DNA of 64,000 bases, from the NCBI GenBank assembly GCA_020633465.1, contig JACKDN010000003.1, positions 588,331 to 652,330 on the forward strand, read 5' to 3'. This document shows, one piece after another, positions 33,301 to 41,247 of the stretch; position 1 is the stretch's first letter, and every line of letters starts with the position of its first letter. The notes under the pieces were generated by a model. That model was not told the origin of the DNA. It saw only the letters and a list, made by a program, of their open reading frames with translations, and made no database searches. This stretch comes from Myxococcales bacterium (GTDB taxonomy: Bacteria; Myxococcota_A; Bradymonadia; UBA7976; UBA1532). Position numbers and translations under genes: made by a program.

Positions 33301-35154
33301 TCAGTCTGGCTTCAGCAGCTCGACCACCCCGGTCGACAGGGCCGGCACGTAGGTGATCAGCAGCACGCCCACGGCCAGGATCAGCAGATAGGGCACGACG
33401 CTGCGGTACAGCGTCACCATCGGCTTCTCGAAGCGGCTGGCGGCGAGGAACAGGTTCAGGCCCACGGGTGGCGAGATGAAGCCCAGCTCGAGGTTGGCCA
33501 GGAAGATGATGCCCAGGTGCACCGGATCGATCCCGAAGTGCGCGGCCAGCGGGGCCAGCACCGGCGGGATGATGACGATGGCCGAGTAGATCTCGAGGAA
33601 GGCGCCCAAGAGCAGCAGCAGCCCGTTGAGGGCCAGCAGGAACACCCAGGGCTGCTCGATGTGCGCGGTGACCCACTCGAGCATGGTCTCGGGCAGCAGC
33701 GCCTCGGCGACGACGTAGTAGCTGAGGCCGAAGGCGGCGGCCAGCAGGATGAGCACCGCGCCCACCAGCACGCCGGCCTGCGCCATCACCCGCGGCAGGT
33801 CGCGCCGCCAGTGGATGTCGCGGGTGACGAAGCACTCGACCACGACGCTGTACAGCGCGGCGGCGGCGGCGGCCTCGACCATCGAGGCCACGCCGGTGAC
33901 GAACAGGCCGATGACGATGATCGGCACCGACAGCTCCCACTTCGACTCCCACAGCGAGGCCAAGAGCTCGCGGGCGTCGAAGCGGGGGCGGTTCTTCTCG
34001 ACCTTGCGCCCCATCCAGACGCCGTACAGCGCGACGAGGGCCACCAAGAGGACGCCGGGCACGATGCCCGCGATGTAGAGATCCTCGGCGGCGACGCTGA
34101 AGTCCTCGCTGGACGAGACGACCACCGCGTAGAGGATGACCGGCAGGCTGGGCGGGAACAGCAGGCCCAGGCTGCCCGAGGCGGTGACGAGGCCCAGCGA
34201 GAAGCGCTCCGGGTAGTCGCCGTCGCGCAGGATGCCGTACACCAGCCCGCCCAGGGCGATGATGGTGACGCCGCTGCCGCCGGTGAAGGCGGTGAAGACG
34301 GCGCACACGGCGGCCACCAGCACCGCGACGCCGCCGGGCATCCAGCCGAACAGCGCGCGGAAGAGGCGCACCAGGCGCTCGCTGGCCTTCGACTCGGCCA
34401 GGACGTAGCCGCAGACGGTCAGCAGCGGGATGGCCGGGATCGTGGGCGAGCCGATGAGGCGGTAGATCTCGAGGGGCATCGCCACGATGGGCGTGCCGTC
34501 GTCGAAGAAGGCCAGCATGGCGATGCCGGCCATCGCGATGAAGACGGGGGCGCCGAAGACGGCCACGGCCAGGATGGCGCCGACGCCGGGCCAGAACAGG
34601 TGCTCGAGCACGCCGTCCGGCGCGTACACCAGCAGGAAGCCCACCGGCGCCACGGCCAGGGCGGTGAGGCGGGCCGCCCAGGTCTCGCCCGCCTGCAGCA
34701 CGAAGCGCAGGGCGATCAGGCCCAGGCCCACCGGCATCACCAGCTCGCTGACCCACTCGGGCACGCCGACGGTCAGCGTCTCGGCCGTCTCGCGGTTGAC
34801 CGCCACCACCGCCCAGCTCGCTTTCGCCAGCAGCGCCGCGATGCCCGCCGACGCCCCGTACACCACGGCGCGCAGCGCCCGCCGCGCCTTGCCTTCGGGC
34901 AGGAACTCGGTGGTCGACAGCTGCAGGTGCTTGCGCTCGCGGGTGGCCAGCAGGCCGCCCAGGAAGGACAGCCACAGCACGCCGTGGCGCAGGTAGGTCG
35001 CGCCGCCGGGCACGTGAAAGCCGCCGAAGGGGCGGCCGACGGCGTCGACGAGGGGCAGCAGGATCACGCCCATGAAGACCGCGAAGACGATGGCATCCTC
35101 GACGCGGTGCAACAGGGCGAGCCCGCGCGCGCGCAGGGCAGGGGCGTCGGTCAT
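33301..35154 (-). CDS. TRAP transporter fused permease (DctQM)
   Basis: A 617-residue inner-membrane protein in which the small DctQ subunit (about 10-155, four helices) is fused to the large DctM subunit (about 165-615, about twelve helices). DctM features include AIPLLTVCGYVLAESKASERLVRLFRAL, SGVTIIALGGLVYGIL, SLGLLFPPSLPVILYAVV and FISPPVGLNLFLAASRFE. TRAP systems import organic acids or amino acids using a Na+ gradient. The gene is the last of a three-gene operon with TatT and DctP. It begins ten bases after the DctP stop. Fused QM proteins are known in this family, so the fusion itself is not unusual. Confidence 0.94.
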   Translation of the reverse strand: MTDAPALRARGLALLHRVEDAIVFAVFMGVILLPLVDAVGRPFGGFHVPGGATYLRHGVLWLSFLGGLLATRERKHLQLSTTEFLPEGKARRALRAVVYGASAGIAALLAKASWAVVAVNRETAETLTVGVPEWVSELVMPVGLGLIALRFVLQAGETWAARLTALAVAPVGFLLVYAPDGVLEHLFWPGVGAILAVAVFGAPVFIAMAGIAMLAFFDDGTPIVAMPLEIYRLIGSPTIPAIPLLTVCGYVLAESKASERLVRLFRALFGWMPGGVAVLVAAVCAVFTAFTGGSGVTIIALGGLVYGILRDGDYPERFSLGLVTASGSLGLLFPPSLPVILYAVVVSSSEDFSVAAEDLYIAGIVPGVLLVALVALYGVWMGRKVEKNRPRFDARELLASLWESKWELSVPIIVIGLFVTGVASMVEAAAAAALYSVVVECFVTRDIHWRRDLPRVMAQAGVLVGAVLILLAAAFGLSYYVVAEALLPETMLEWVTAHIEQPWVFLLALNGLLLLLGAFLEIYSAIVIIPPVLAPLAAHFGIDPVHLGIIFLANLELGFISPPVGLNLFLAASRFEKPMVTLYRSVVPYLLILAVGVLLITYVPALSTGVVELLKPD

Positions 35155-35164
35155 CGGGGGACGA

Positions 35165-36193
35165 CTACTCGTCCGCGCCGTCGGTGAACGCGCCCAGCTT
35201 GCGGAAGGCGTCGCGGTGCTTCATCGCCTGATCGTACAGATCGGCCGGCACCCACACGCCGCGCACCTTGTCCAGGCTGGCCTCGAGCCGCGCGCGCCAG
35301 GTCTTCAGCGTGGCCGCGTCCACCGGCACCGTCTTCAGCCCGCGCTCGACCATCGCGTCGATCGACCTTTGATCGGCCGGCCGCGCCTCGGCCCGCAGCT
35401 TCTCGCCCGCCTTGCGCGCGATCTCGCGCAGCTTGGGCCGCAGCTCTTCGGGGATCTCCTCCCAGGCCTTCTTGCTGATCACCGTCGCGCCCATCAGCGG
35501 CGCCCAGGGCGCCTCGGTCATGTAGGGCGCGTGCTGGTTCCACTGCATCAGCAGCACCGCCTGGGGCGTCGTCGGCACCACCGTCACCAGCCCCGTCTGC
35601 AGCGCCGTCGAGATCTCGGTGCTGGGCAGCGGCACGGGGTTGAAGCCCGCGCTCTTCCAGATCTCGAGCACCTCGTCCTGCCCGGCCCAGACGAACAGCT
35701 TCTCCTTGGCCAGATCCTCGGGCGTCTTGATGGGCGTCTTCGAGAAGAAGCGCACCCAGCCCGCATCGACCCAGTTGAGGATGACGAAGCCGGCCGCGTC
35801 GTAGCGCGCCTCGAGCTCGGCCTGCATCTTCGAGTGCACGTAGTCGATCTCGCGGAACGACGTGTAGGCCATCGGCACCTGCAGGCAGTGGATGGCCTTG
35901 TCGATGGTCGACACGCCCGCCGAGGTCAAGAGCCCGCCGTCCAGCGTGCCCAGCCGCGCCTTGCGCACGACGTCGACGTCGTCGCCGGCCACGCCGCCGG
36001 CGAACAGCTTCACCCGCACCTGCCCGCCCGAGGCCTCCTTCCAGTCGTTGCCCATCTCGGTGAGGATGCGGTGGAAGACCGAGCCCTTCGGGGCCAGCGT
36101 GGCCAGCTTGACGGTCACCTTCTTGGCCAGGGCGGCGTCCAGGGGGCTCAGCGCGAGGGCGCCGGCCAACAGCACCAGCAGACGGATGTTCAA
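35165..36193 (-). CDS. TRAP transporter substrate-binding protein (DctP)
   Basis: A 342-residue periplasmic binding protein with a Sec signal peptide (MNIRLLVLLAGALALSPLDA, cleaved near AALAK). The DctP family core is intact: VTVKLATLAPKGSVFHRI, VRVKLFAGGVAGDDVDVVRK, LDGGLLTSAG, RFFSKTPIKTPEDLA, FVWAGQDEVLEIWKSAGFNP and PTTPQAVLLMQWNQHAPYM. It captures the substrate and hands it to DctQM. The substrate cannot be read from the sequence. The usual arginine that clamps a carboxylate is not obvious in the segment I can align. It lies between the TatT lipoprotein and the permease gene on the same strand. Confidence 0.93.
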   Translation of the reverse strand: MNIRLLVLLAGALALSPLDAALAKKVTVKLATLAPKGSVFHRILTEMGNDWKEASGGQVRVKLFAGGVAGDDVDVVRKARLGTLDGGLLTSAGVSTIDKAIHCLQVPMAYTSFREIDYVHSKMQAELEARYDAAGFVILNWVDAGWVRFFSKTPIKTPEDLAKEKLFVWAGQDEVLEIWKSAGFNPVPLPSTEISTALQTGLVTVVPTTPQAVLLMQWNQHAPYMTEAPWAPLMGATVISKKAWEEIPEELRPKLREIARKAGEKLRAEARPADQRSIDAMVERGLKTVPVDAATLKTWRARLEASLDKVRGVWVPADLYDQAMKHRDAFRKLGAFTDGADE

Positions 36194-36223
36194 GGCTTCA
36201 CTCCGGGCAGTGAGGGGCGGGGT

Positions 36224-37123
36224 TCACTCGAGGAACAGGTCGTCGACCTGCGCCAAGAGCCAGCGGGCGCGCTTCTGCGCCACCAGGTTGGCCAGGCGGT
36301 GCGGCGGCGCGCTGTCGGCGTCGAACGCCAGGGCGCGCTGCAGCAGCTCGGTGAACTCGGCCTTGTTCTGACGCTTCACGCTGACGATCTCGGCGAACGA
36401 GACGAGCGGGGCGACGCGCTGCCCCTTCGACACCTCGAGCGACTGCTCCATGTGGTGGCGCGCCTTGTCGTCCGAGCCGCCTGCGGCCTTGGGCCGCCCG
36501 CCGTACCAGGCGACGTAGAAGTCGTGCAGCGCGCCGGCGCCGTAGGTGGGCTCGAGGGCGAAGGCGCGGTCGATCATCGCCTCGACCAGATCGAGATCGG
36601 CGGCCAGCTCGACGTCGTCCTTGTCGAGCGCGACGCCGGCGGCCCACGCGGTGGCGGTCCAGTACAAGAGCGGGACGTCCTCGTCCTCGAGGTCGCTCAG
36701 CGCGTCCTTCCGGTCGCTGCGCAGGCGCTCGATCAGATCCTCGTGCTCGACCTCCAGGCCGCGCACCCCGTAGGCGCGGGCCCGCGCGTAGAGGCGCTTG
36801 GCGCGGCGGCGCAGGTGCTGCGCCTCGTCGAAGTCGGCGTCCTCGACGTAGTCGGCCTCGACCTGGGTGAAGGCATAGCCGTACTGAGTGAAGCCGCGCG
36901 CGGCGGCCAGCAGCAGGCCGCGGTGCTCGGGCTCGGCGTCCAGCAGGCTCTCGATGGTCTTCAGGCCGAAGGGCGTGGCGGCGGCCACCAGATCGGGATC
37001 GTCGTCGCGCGCGTAGGTGCCGCCGCCCTGCGCCAGCGCGTCGCCCAGCGCGTTGACCGCCATGCTCTTGATGCAGCCCCCCAGCGCGAGGGGCACCAGG
37101 GCGACGAGGATCAGGCGCAGCAT
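36224..37123 (-). CDS. TRAP-associated TatT lipoprotein (T component)
   Basis: A 299-residue lipoprotein (lipobox LALGGC) of the TatT family, a helical TPR-like protein that forms a trimer and binds the DctP protein in TAPT-type TRAP systems. Family features include a conserved N-terminal segment (DDDPDLVAAATPFGLKTIESLL), an internal AYGVRGLEVEH repeat, and YGAGALHDFYVAWYGGRP. TatT-DctP-DctQM order on one strand indicates one uptake operon read from right to left. The role of TatT may be substrate storage or capture at the inner or outer membrane. Its start (ATG 37123) has a plausible spacing from the preceding GDH gene stop (76 bases). Confidence 0.9.
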   Translation of the reverse strand: MLRLILVALVPLALGGCIKSMAVNALGDALAQGGGTYARDDDPDLVAAATPFGLKTIESLLDAEPEHRGLLLAAARGFTQYGYAFTQVEADYVEDADFDEAQHLRRRAKRLYARARAYGVRGLEVEHEDLIERLRSDRKDALSDLEDEDVPLLYWTATAWAAGVALDKDDVELAADLDLVEAMIDRAFALEPTYGAGALHDFYVAWYGGRPKAAGGSDDKARHHMEQSLEVSKGQRVAPLVSFAEIVSVKRQNKAEFTELLQRALAFDADSAPPHRLANLVAQKRARWLLAQVDDLFLE

Positions 37124-37199
37124 CTCGACTCCGGCCGGTCCAGCTTGGCCGATACGGTGGAGAGGGTCGGGGGCGAAGTCAACCGCCCGGCGCCGCGGC

Positions 37200-38489
37200 T
37201 CAGTCGGCGTTGAAGTACTCCTGCGTGCCCTGCATCGAGATCGCGTTGGCGATGCGCTTCAGCGACACCGCGTAGGCGGCGGCCCGCGTCGACACGCCGT
37301 GCTCCTCGCGATAGGCCCAGATGGCGTCGAAGGCGGCGTTCATCACGTCGGCGAGGCGCCCGCGCACCTCGTCGAGCGTCCAGGGGTAGCCCTGCCGGTT
37401 CTGCACCCACTCGAAGTAGCTGACCGTCACGCCGCCGGCGTTGGTGAGCACGTCGGGCAGCACGGTGATGCCGCGCTCGTGCAGGGGCCCGTCGGCCGCC
37501 GACTCGAGCGGCCCGTTGGCCACCTCGGCGATGGTGCGGGCCTTGATGCGGTCGACGTTCTTCGACGTGATGACCCCCTCGAGGGCCGCCGGCACCAGGA
37601 TGTCGACGTCCAGCTCGAGCAGCTCCTCGTTGCTGATCTTCTGGTGATCCACCAGCTCGCAGATGCCGCCCTCGCAGTAGACGCCCTTCAGCTGCCGGCT
37701 CTCCTGCTTGGTGTGGTAGAGGCTGTCGATGTCGAAGCCCTTGGCGCTGTAGATGCCGCCCTTCGAGTCGCTGACCGCCACCACGCGGTAGCCCGCCCCC
37801 TGCAGCAGCCGCGCGACGTGGTAGCCCGCGTTGCCGAAGCCCTGCACCGCCACCGTGGTCTCGGTCGGATCGAGGCCCTTGCGCTGCGCGTAGGCCTGGA
37901 TCACCACGAAGGCGCCGCGGCCGGTGGCCTCGTCGCGCCCCAGGCTGCCGCCGAGCTCGACCGGCTTGCCGGTGATGACGCCGGGCGCCTTCGCGCGCTT
38001 GATGGCCTGATACTCGTCGGCCATCCAGCCCATGATGCGGGCGTTGGTGTAGACGTCGGGCGCCGGGATGTCGATGTCGGGCCCGACGAAGTCGGCCATG
38101 GCCCGCATGTAGGCGCGGGACAGGCGCTCGAGCTCGAGGCGCGACAGCTTCTTGGGATCGACGATGACGCCACCCTTGCCACCGCCGTAGGGCAGCCCCA
38201 CGACCGAGCACTTGATGGTCATCCACAGGGCCAGCGCCTGCACCTCCTCGAGCGTGACGCCCGGGTGGTAGCGGATGCCGCCCTTGGCCGGCCCGATCGC
38301 GTCGTTGTAGCGGCAGCGATAGGCCTGGAAGTACTGCGTGCGGCCGTCGTCCATGCGCACCGGCAGCGCCGCCGAGTGCGTCGCCTTGGGCTGCCGCAGC
38401 GCGTCGATGACCTCGGGCTGGATGCCCGCCTCTTGGCCGATGCGGACGAGCCGCTCGATCGCGTCGGTGAAGACGTTCCCTGCCTGCAT
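37200..38489 (-). CDS. gdhA: Glutamate dehydrogenase (Glu/Leu/Phe/Val dehydrogenase family)
   Basis: A 429-residue dehydrogenase that interconverts glutamate and 2-oxoglutarate plus ammonia. The substrate domain has GPAKGGIRYHPGVTLEEVQA, the catalytic-lysine loop LPYGGGKGGVIVDP and DIDIPAPDVYTNARIMGWM. The Rossmann domain has VAVQGFGNAG (GxGxxG) and VSDSKGGIYSAKG. C-terminal SYFEWVQNRQGYPWT is typical of the catabolic, NAD-type hexamers of about 420 residues. The cofactor choice was not checked. Its ATG at 38489 follows a G-rich ribosome site. It is upstream of the TatT operon on the same strand, which suggests the imported substrate could be an amino acid, but this is context only. Confidence 0.93.
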   Translation of the reverse strand: MQAGNVFTDAIERLVRIGQEAGIQPEVIDALRQPKATHSAALPVRMDDGRTQYFQAYRCRYNDAIGPAKGGIRYHPGVTLEEVQALALWMTIKCSVVGLPYGGGKGGVIVDPKKLSRLELERLSRAYMRAMADFVGPDIDIPAPDVYTNARIMGWMADEYQAIKRAKAPGVITGKPVELGGSLGRDEATGRGAFVVIQAYAQRKGLDPTETTVAVQGFGNAGYHVARLLQGAGYRVVAVSDSKGGIYSAKGFDIDSLYHTKQESRQLKGVYCEGGICELVDHQKISNEELLELDVDILVPAALEGVITSKNVDRIKARTIAEVANGPLESAADGPLHERGITVLPDVLTNAGGVTVSYFEWVQNRQGYPWTLDEVRGRLADVMNAAFDAIWAYREEHGVSTRAAAYAVSLKRIANAISMQGTQEYFNAD

Positions 38490-38707
38490 GGTTTCCCCCC
38501 CTGCTCGAACGGTGGTTGAGGCTCGACCTTCGCAAGCCGGGCCGGCGATGGCAACGGTCGACCCGGGCGCCGCCTTCCCAACCGGCCTTCCGATACGTCC
38601 GGCGGAACTTCCGTCGCGCGCGCCTGTCGAACTGCGCGAACCCGAAAACGAGGACGACGTGGGCGGCGGCGGTGCGCCGGACGCCCCCGGTGCGCCGGGA
38701 GGACGAC

Positions 38708-40072
38708 ATGCGACAGCAGGATGGGACGCGGACGACGGGGCGGCTGGAGGTGGTGGTCGAGTGGCGCGGCACCGTGCTCGACGTGCGGCACCTGGGCCCC
38801 GGTGACACCTTCACGGTGGGCGACGCGCGGGGCGCCGACCTGGCCCTCGAGCACCCGGCGCTGCCGGCCGGGCAGGCGGTGGTGGTGGCGCGGGTCGACG
38901 GCGGCGAGGCGCGCGTGTTCGCGCCGCCCGGCGGGCGCGGGCGGCTGCGGCTGGGCGACGCGACCGAGGACTTCGGGGGCGTGGCGAAGCTGGGCGCGGG
39001 CGCGCGGGCGCGCATCGAGCTGGACGATCTGGCGTTGGTGTGCGGGCTGGTCGAGGCGGCGGCGGCGCCCACGCGCAAGGGGGCCGCGGGTCCCGACGCG
39101 CCCTTCCGGCGCGCCTGCATGGGGCTGGCCGCGGGCCTGCACCTGGCCTTCCTGGCGGTGGCGCTGTCCGCGCCGGTGTCGGCGGCCGGGTTGAGCGTCG
39201 ATCCCTTCGGCGCGCGGCCCGGGTTCGTCGACGTGGTGCTCGTGCCGCGCGAGGCGCCCGAGGACGATCCCTTCGTCGCGCCGACCGTCGAGGCCGGCGG
39301 CGGTGAGGGCGGCGGCGGCGCCGAGCAGGCGGCGGCGGCGCCGACGCCGGTGCGCGCCGAGCGCCCCCGCGACACCGCGCCCGGGGCCGATCCCGAGGCG
39401 ACGGCGGAGCGGGCGAAGGCGAAGGCGCGCGCCGTGGCGAAGGCGACGACGGTCGCCATCGAGAACGAGATGGCCGCGGCCTTCGGCGGGCAGACGCTGG
39501 GCAACGACGCGCACGCGGCGCTCAACGCGCTGCACGGTGAGACGCGCGGGCTCACCGCCGGCCTGCACGGCAGCGACTTCGACCTGGCGGCGGGGCCCGG
39601 CGGTGAGGGCGAGACGGTGGCGCTGACCACCGAGGGCGGCGGCATCCCGGGCCTGAACCGGCCCGCGGGCCCCGCCGGGCGCCGCGGCCCGAAGCGCCCG
39701 GGCGGCCGCCCCGGCCCCGAGGGCACCGCCGGCACCAAGGTGCCCCCGGTGACCGCGCTGCCGCCGGTGGTCGAGGGCGCGCTGTCGAAGGAGGACGTCC
39801 GCCGGACCGTGGCCCGCTACCGGCGCGAGATCCGCTACTGCTACGAGAAGCGGCTGAACGTCGACCGCGATCTCAACGGCAAGGTGTCGGTGAAGTTCGT
39901 CATCGGCGGCACGGGCGACGTGCTGTTCGCGCGCGTCTTCGAGAGCACGATGCCCGATCCCGAGGTGGGGCGGTGCATGGAGAAGCGCATGATGCGGTGG
40001 CGCTTCCCGAAGCCGGCCGGCGGCGGCACGGTGACGGTGCGGTACCCGTTCCTCTTCCGGCCGACGCGGTGA
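38708..40072 (+). CDS. AgmX/PglI C-terminal-domain TonB-like protein with FHA-like N terminus
   Basis: A 454-residue protein. The N-terminal 110 residues resemble an FHA-like domain (LGPGDTFTVGDARGADLALE). One membrane helix (about 130-160, GLAAGLHLAFLAVALSAPV) is followed by a Pro/Gly/Ala-rich periplasmic linker, then an AgmX/PglI C-terminal domain (about 355-450: VARYRREIRYCYEKRLNVDRDLNGKVSV). This layout matches GltG/GltJ-like TonB-family components of myxobacterial gliding and transport machines. GGAGG at 38698-38702 fixes this start. The open frame extends 192 bases upstream without similarity. The adjacent gene-free stretch begins right after the stop. No other gliding genes are in the window. 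Confidence 0.8.
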   Translation: MRQQDGTRTTGRLEVVVEWRGTVLDVRHLGPGDTFTVGDARGADLALEHPALPAGQAVVVARVDGGEARVFAPPGGRGRLRLGDATEDFGGVAKLGAGARARIELDDLALVCGLVEAAAAPTRKGAAGPDAPFRRACMGLAAGLHLAFLAVALSAPVSAAGLSVDPFGARPGFVDVVLVPREAPEDDPFVAPTVEAGGGEGGGGAEQAAAAPTPVRAERPRDTAPGADPEATAERAKAKARAVAKATTVAIENEMAAAFGGQTLGNDAHAALNALHGETRGLTAGLHGSDFDLAAGPGGEGETVALTTEGGGIPGLNRPAGPAGRRGPKRPGGRPGPEGTAGTKVPPVTALPPVVEGALSKEDVRRTVARYRREIRYCYEKRLNVDRDLNGKVSVKFVIGGTGDVLFARVFESTMPDPEVGRCMEKRMMRWRFPKPAGGGTVTVRYPFLFRPTR

Positions 40073-40174
40073 GGGGGTGACTGGCTGGGCGTCGTCGTGC
40101 TCGGGGTCGACCACGATGACGACGACGCTGTGGACCTGGGTGGAGAGCTCGCGGCGCCAAGGAGAAAGGGAGGA

Positions 40175-40204
40175 CCCGGGCCCGGCCTTTCGACCGGGCC
40201 CGGG
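40175..40204 (+). terminator. Perfect 11-bp hairpin downstream of the AgmX gene
   Basis: CCCGGGCCCGG at 40175-40185 pairs with CCGGGCCCGGG at 40194-40204 around an eight-base loop that includes TTTCGA. The stem is pure GC and very strong. It lies 103 bases after the AgmX-type gene stop and is not followed by a T run. A pausing or rho-dependent site, or an RNA stabilising structure, is as likely as an intrinsic terminator. Confidence 0.45.
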
Positions 40205-40264
40205 CAGAGTCGGGGCCCGCGCTGCGCCGCCATGTGGGGGAGAGCGGCGGCGTAGCATCGTGGG

Positions 40265-40394
40265 GGACGTCGAGCCCCTGGAGTCGTCGGGGTTGGGGGA
40301 ACCCGCTCCCGGGGGAAGGAGCGTTTGTCCGACGTCTCACCGGTGCTCAACCCGGGGCCCTCCGGGTGAACTTCCGAGGGCGGTCACTTTTTTT
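40265..40394 (+). ncRNA. Candidate structured RNA ending in a T7 run
   Basis: The gap 40073-40437 contains no gene. From about 40265 a compact fold is visible by hand. Outer stem 40275-40283 pairs with 40372-40380 with one mismatch (CCCCTGGAG and TTCCGAGGG). An inner stem is CGTCGG (40285-40290) with CCGACG (40329-40334). Hairpins inside are GGTT/AACC (40291-40303), GCTCC/GGAGC (40305-40322) and ACCCGG/CCGGGT (40350-40367). TTTTTTT at 40388-40394 follows the outer stem by seven bases. This could be a small RNA or an attenuator/riboswitch for the alpha/beta hydrolase, whose ATG is 44 bases further on. No named RNA family was recognised. 6S-like and SRP-like patterns were considered but do not fit clearly. 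Confidence 0.4.
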
Positions 40395-40437
40395 CTCGGG
40401 GTTGCGCGCGCCCGCCTCCCGTGCGGAGATGACGCCC

Positions 40438-41247
40438 ATGCCCTTCGTCCCCGCCCACGATCTCGTCGGCCCGGCCGACGCCCCCCGCCTGGCCTTCGTG
40501 CTGCACGGCATCCTCGGCTCGCGCCGCAACTGGGCCAGCTTCGGCCGGCGGCTGCTCGAGCGGCTGCCCGGCTGGCGCCTGTGCCTGGTCGACCTGCGCA
40601 ACCACGGCGACAGCCACGGGGCCCACGGACCGCACACGCTGCGGGCCTGCGCGGCCGATCTGGTGGCGCTCGCCGAGCAGGTCGGCGCGCCCGACGCGGT
40701 GATCGGCCACTCCTTTGGCGGCAAGGTGGCGCTGGTGCACGCCCGGGAGCACCGGCCGGCCCCGCGCGACGTGTGGGTGCTGGACGCCGCGCCCGGCCCG
40801 CGCACCGGCGCCGCCGCCGTCGGCGACGTCGAGCGCGTCATCCAGGCCGTGCGCCTGCTGCCGATGCCGGCGCCCGACCGCGACGCCGTGAAGGCCCACT
40901 TCGCCGATCTGGGCTTCTCGCCCATGCTGGCCGGCTGGATGACGACGAACGTGCGCCCGGGCGACGGCGGCCTGGTGTGGCGCTTCGACATCGACGCGGT
41001 CGAGCAGATGCTGGCCGACTACGGGCGCGAGGATCTCTGGCCGCTGCTCGAGTCACCGCCCGAGGGCTGCACGCTGCACGTGCTGCGGGCGGGGCGGAGC
41101 GATCGCTGGGACGCCGACACGGTGGCGCGCCTGGAGGCGGCGCCCATCGACACGCCGGTGCTCGAGGACGCCGGGCACTGGGTGCACGTCGACGCGCCGG
41201 ACGCGCTGATGGATCTTCTGGTCGAGAGCCTGAACTACTCGGCGTAG
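40438..41247 (+). CDS. Alpha/beta hydrolase-fold protein
   Basis: A 269-residue alpha/beta hydrolase. The oxyanion loop is HGILGSRRNW, the nucleophile elbow is GHSFGG, and a late histidine lies in DAGHWVHVDAP. The catalytic acid is probably an aspartate in the segment between the elbow and the final histidine. It resembles YbfF/PNPLA-unrelated esterases that cut small esters or thioesters. The substrate is unknown. The start is the ATG reading MPFVPAHD, with GGAG nine bases upstream. An ATG nine bases earlier has no spacing for that site. The end overlaps the NtrC-type gene by 13 bases, tail to tail. The stretch upstream holds a candidate structured RNA. Confidence 0.85.
   Translation: MPFVPAHDLVGPADAPRLAFVLHGILGSRRNWASFGRRLLERLPGWRLCLVDLRNHGDSHGAHGPHTLRACAADLVALAEQVGAPDAVIGHSFGGKVALVHAREHRPAPRDVWVLDAAPGPRTGAAAVGDVERVIQAVRLLPMPAPDRDAVKAHFADLGFSPMLAGWMTTNVRPGDGGLVWRFDIDAVEQMLADYGREDLWPLLESPPEGCTLHVLRAGRSDRWDADTVARLEAAPIDTPVLEDAGHWVHVDAPDALMDLLVESLNYSA

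Noticed and set aside
38603..38613. Palindrome CGGAACTTCCG between GDH and the AgmX-type gene as an operator
   Set aside because: An 11-base palindrome is expected by chance in such a window, and no second copy or promoter context supports it. The rest of the 218-base gap shows nothing recognisable.
40175..40204. A classical intrinsic terminator for the AgmX-type gene
   Set aside because: The stem is perfect but no T run follows it. It is listed with low confidence as a hairpin rather than a proven terminator.
40265..40394. 6S RNA, SRP RNA or RNase P RNA as the identity of the structured stretch
   Set aside because: Some hairpins look similar, but the SRP apical loop (GGAAGC-type), the RNase P core and the 6S open central bubble cannot be aligned convincingly, so no name is given.
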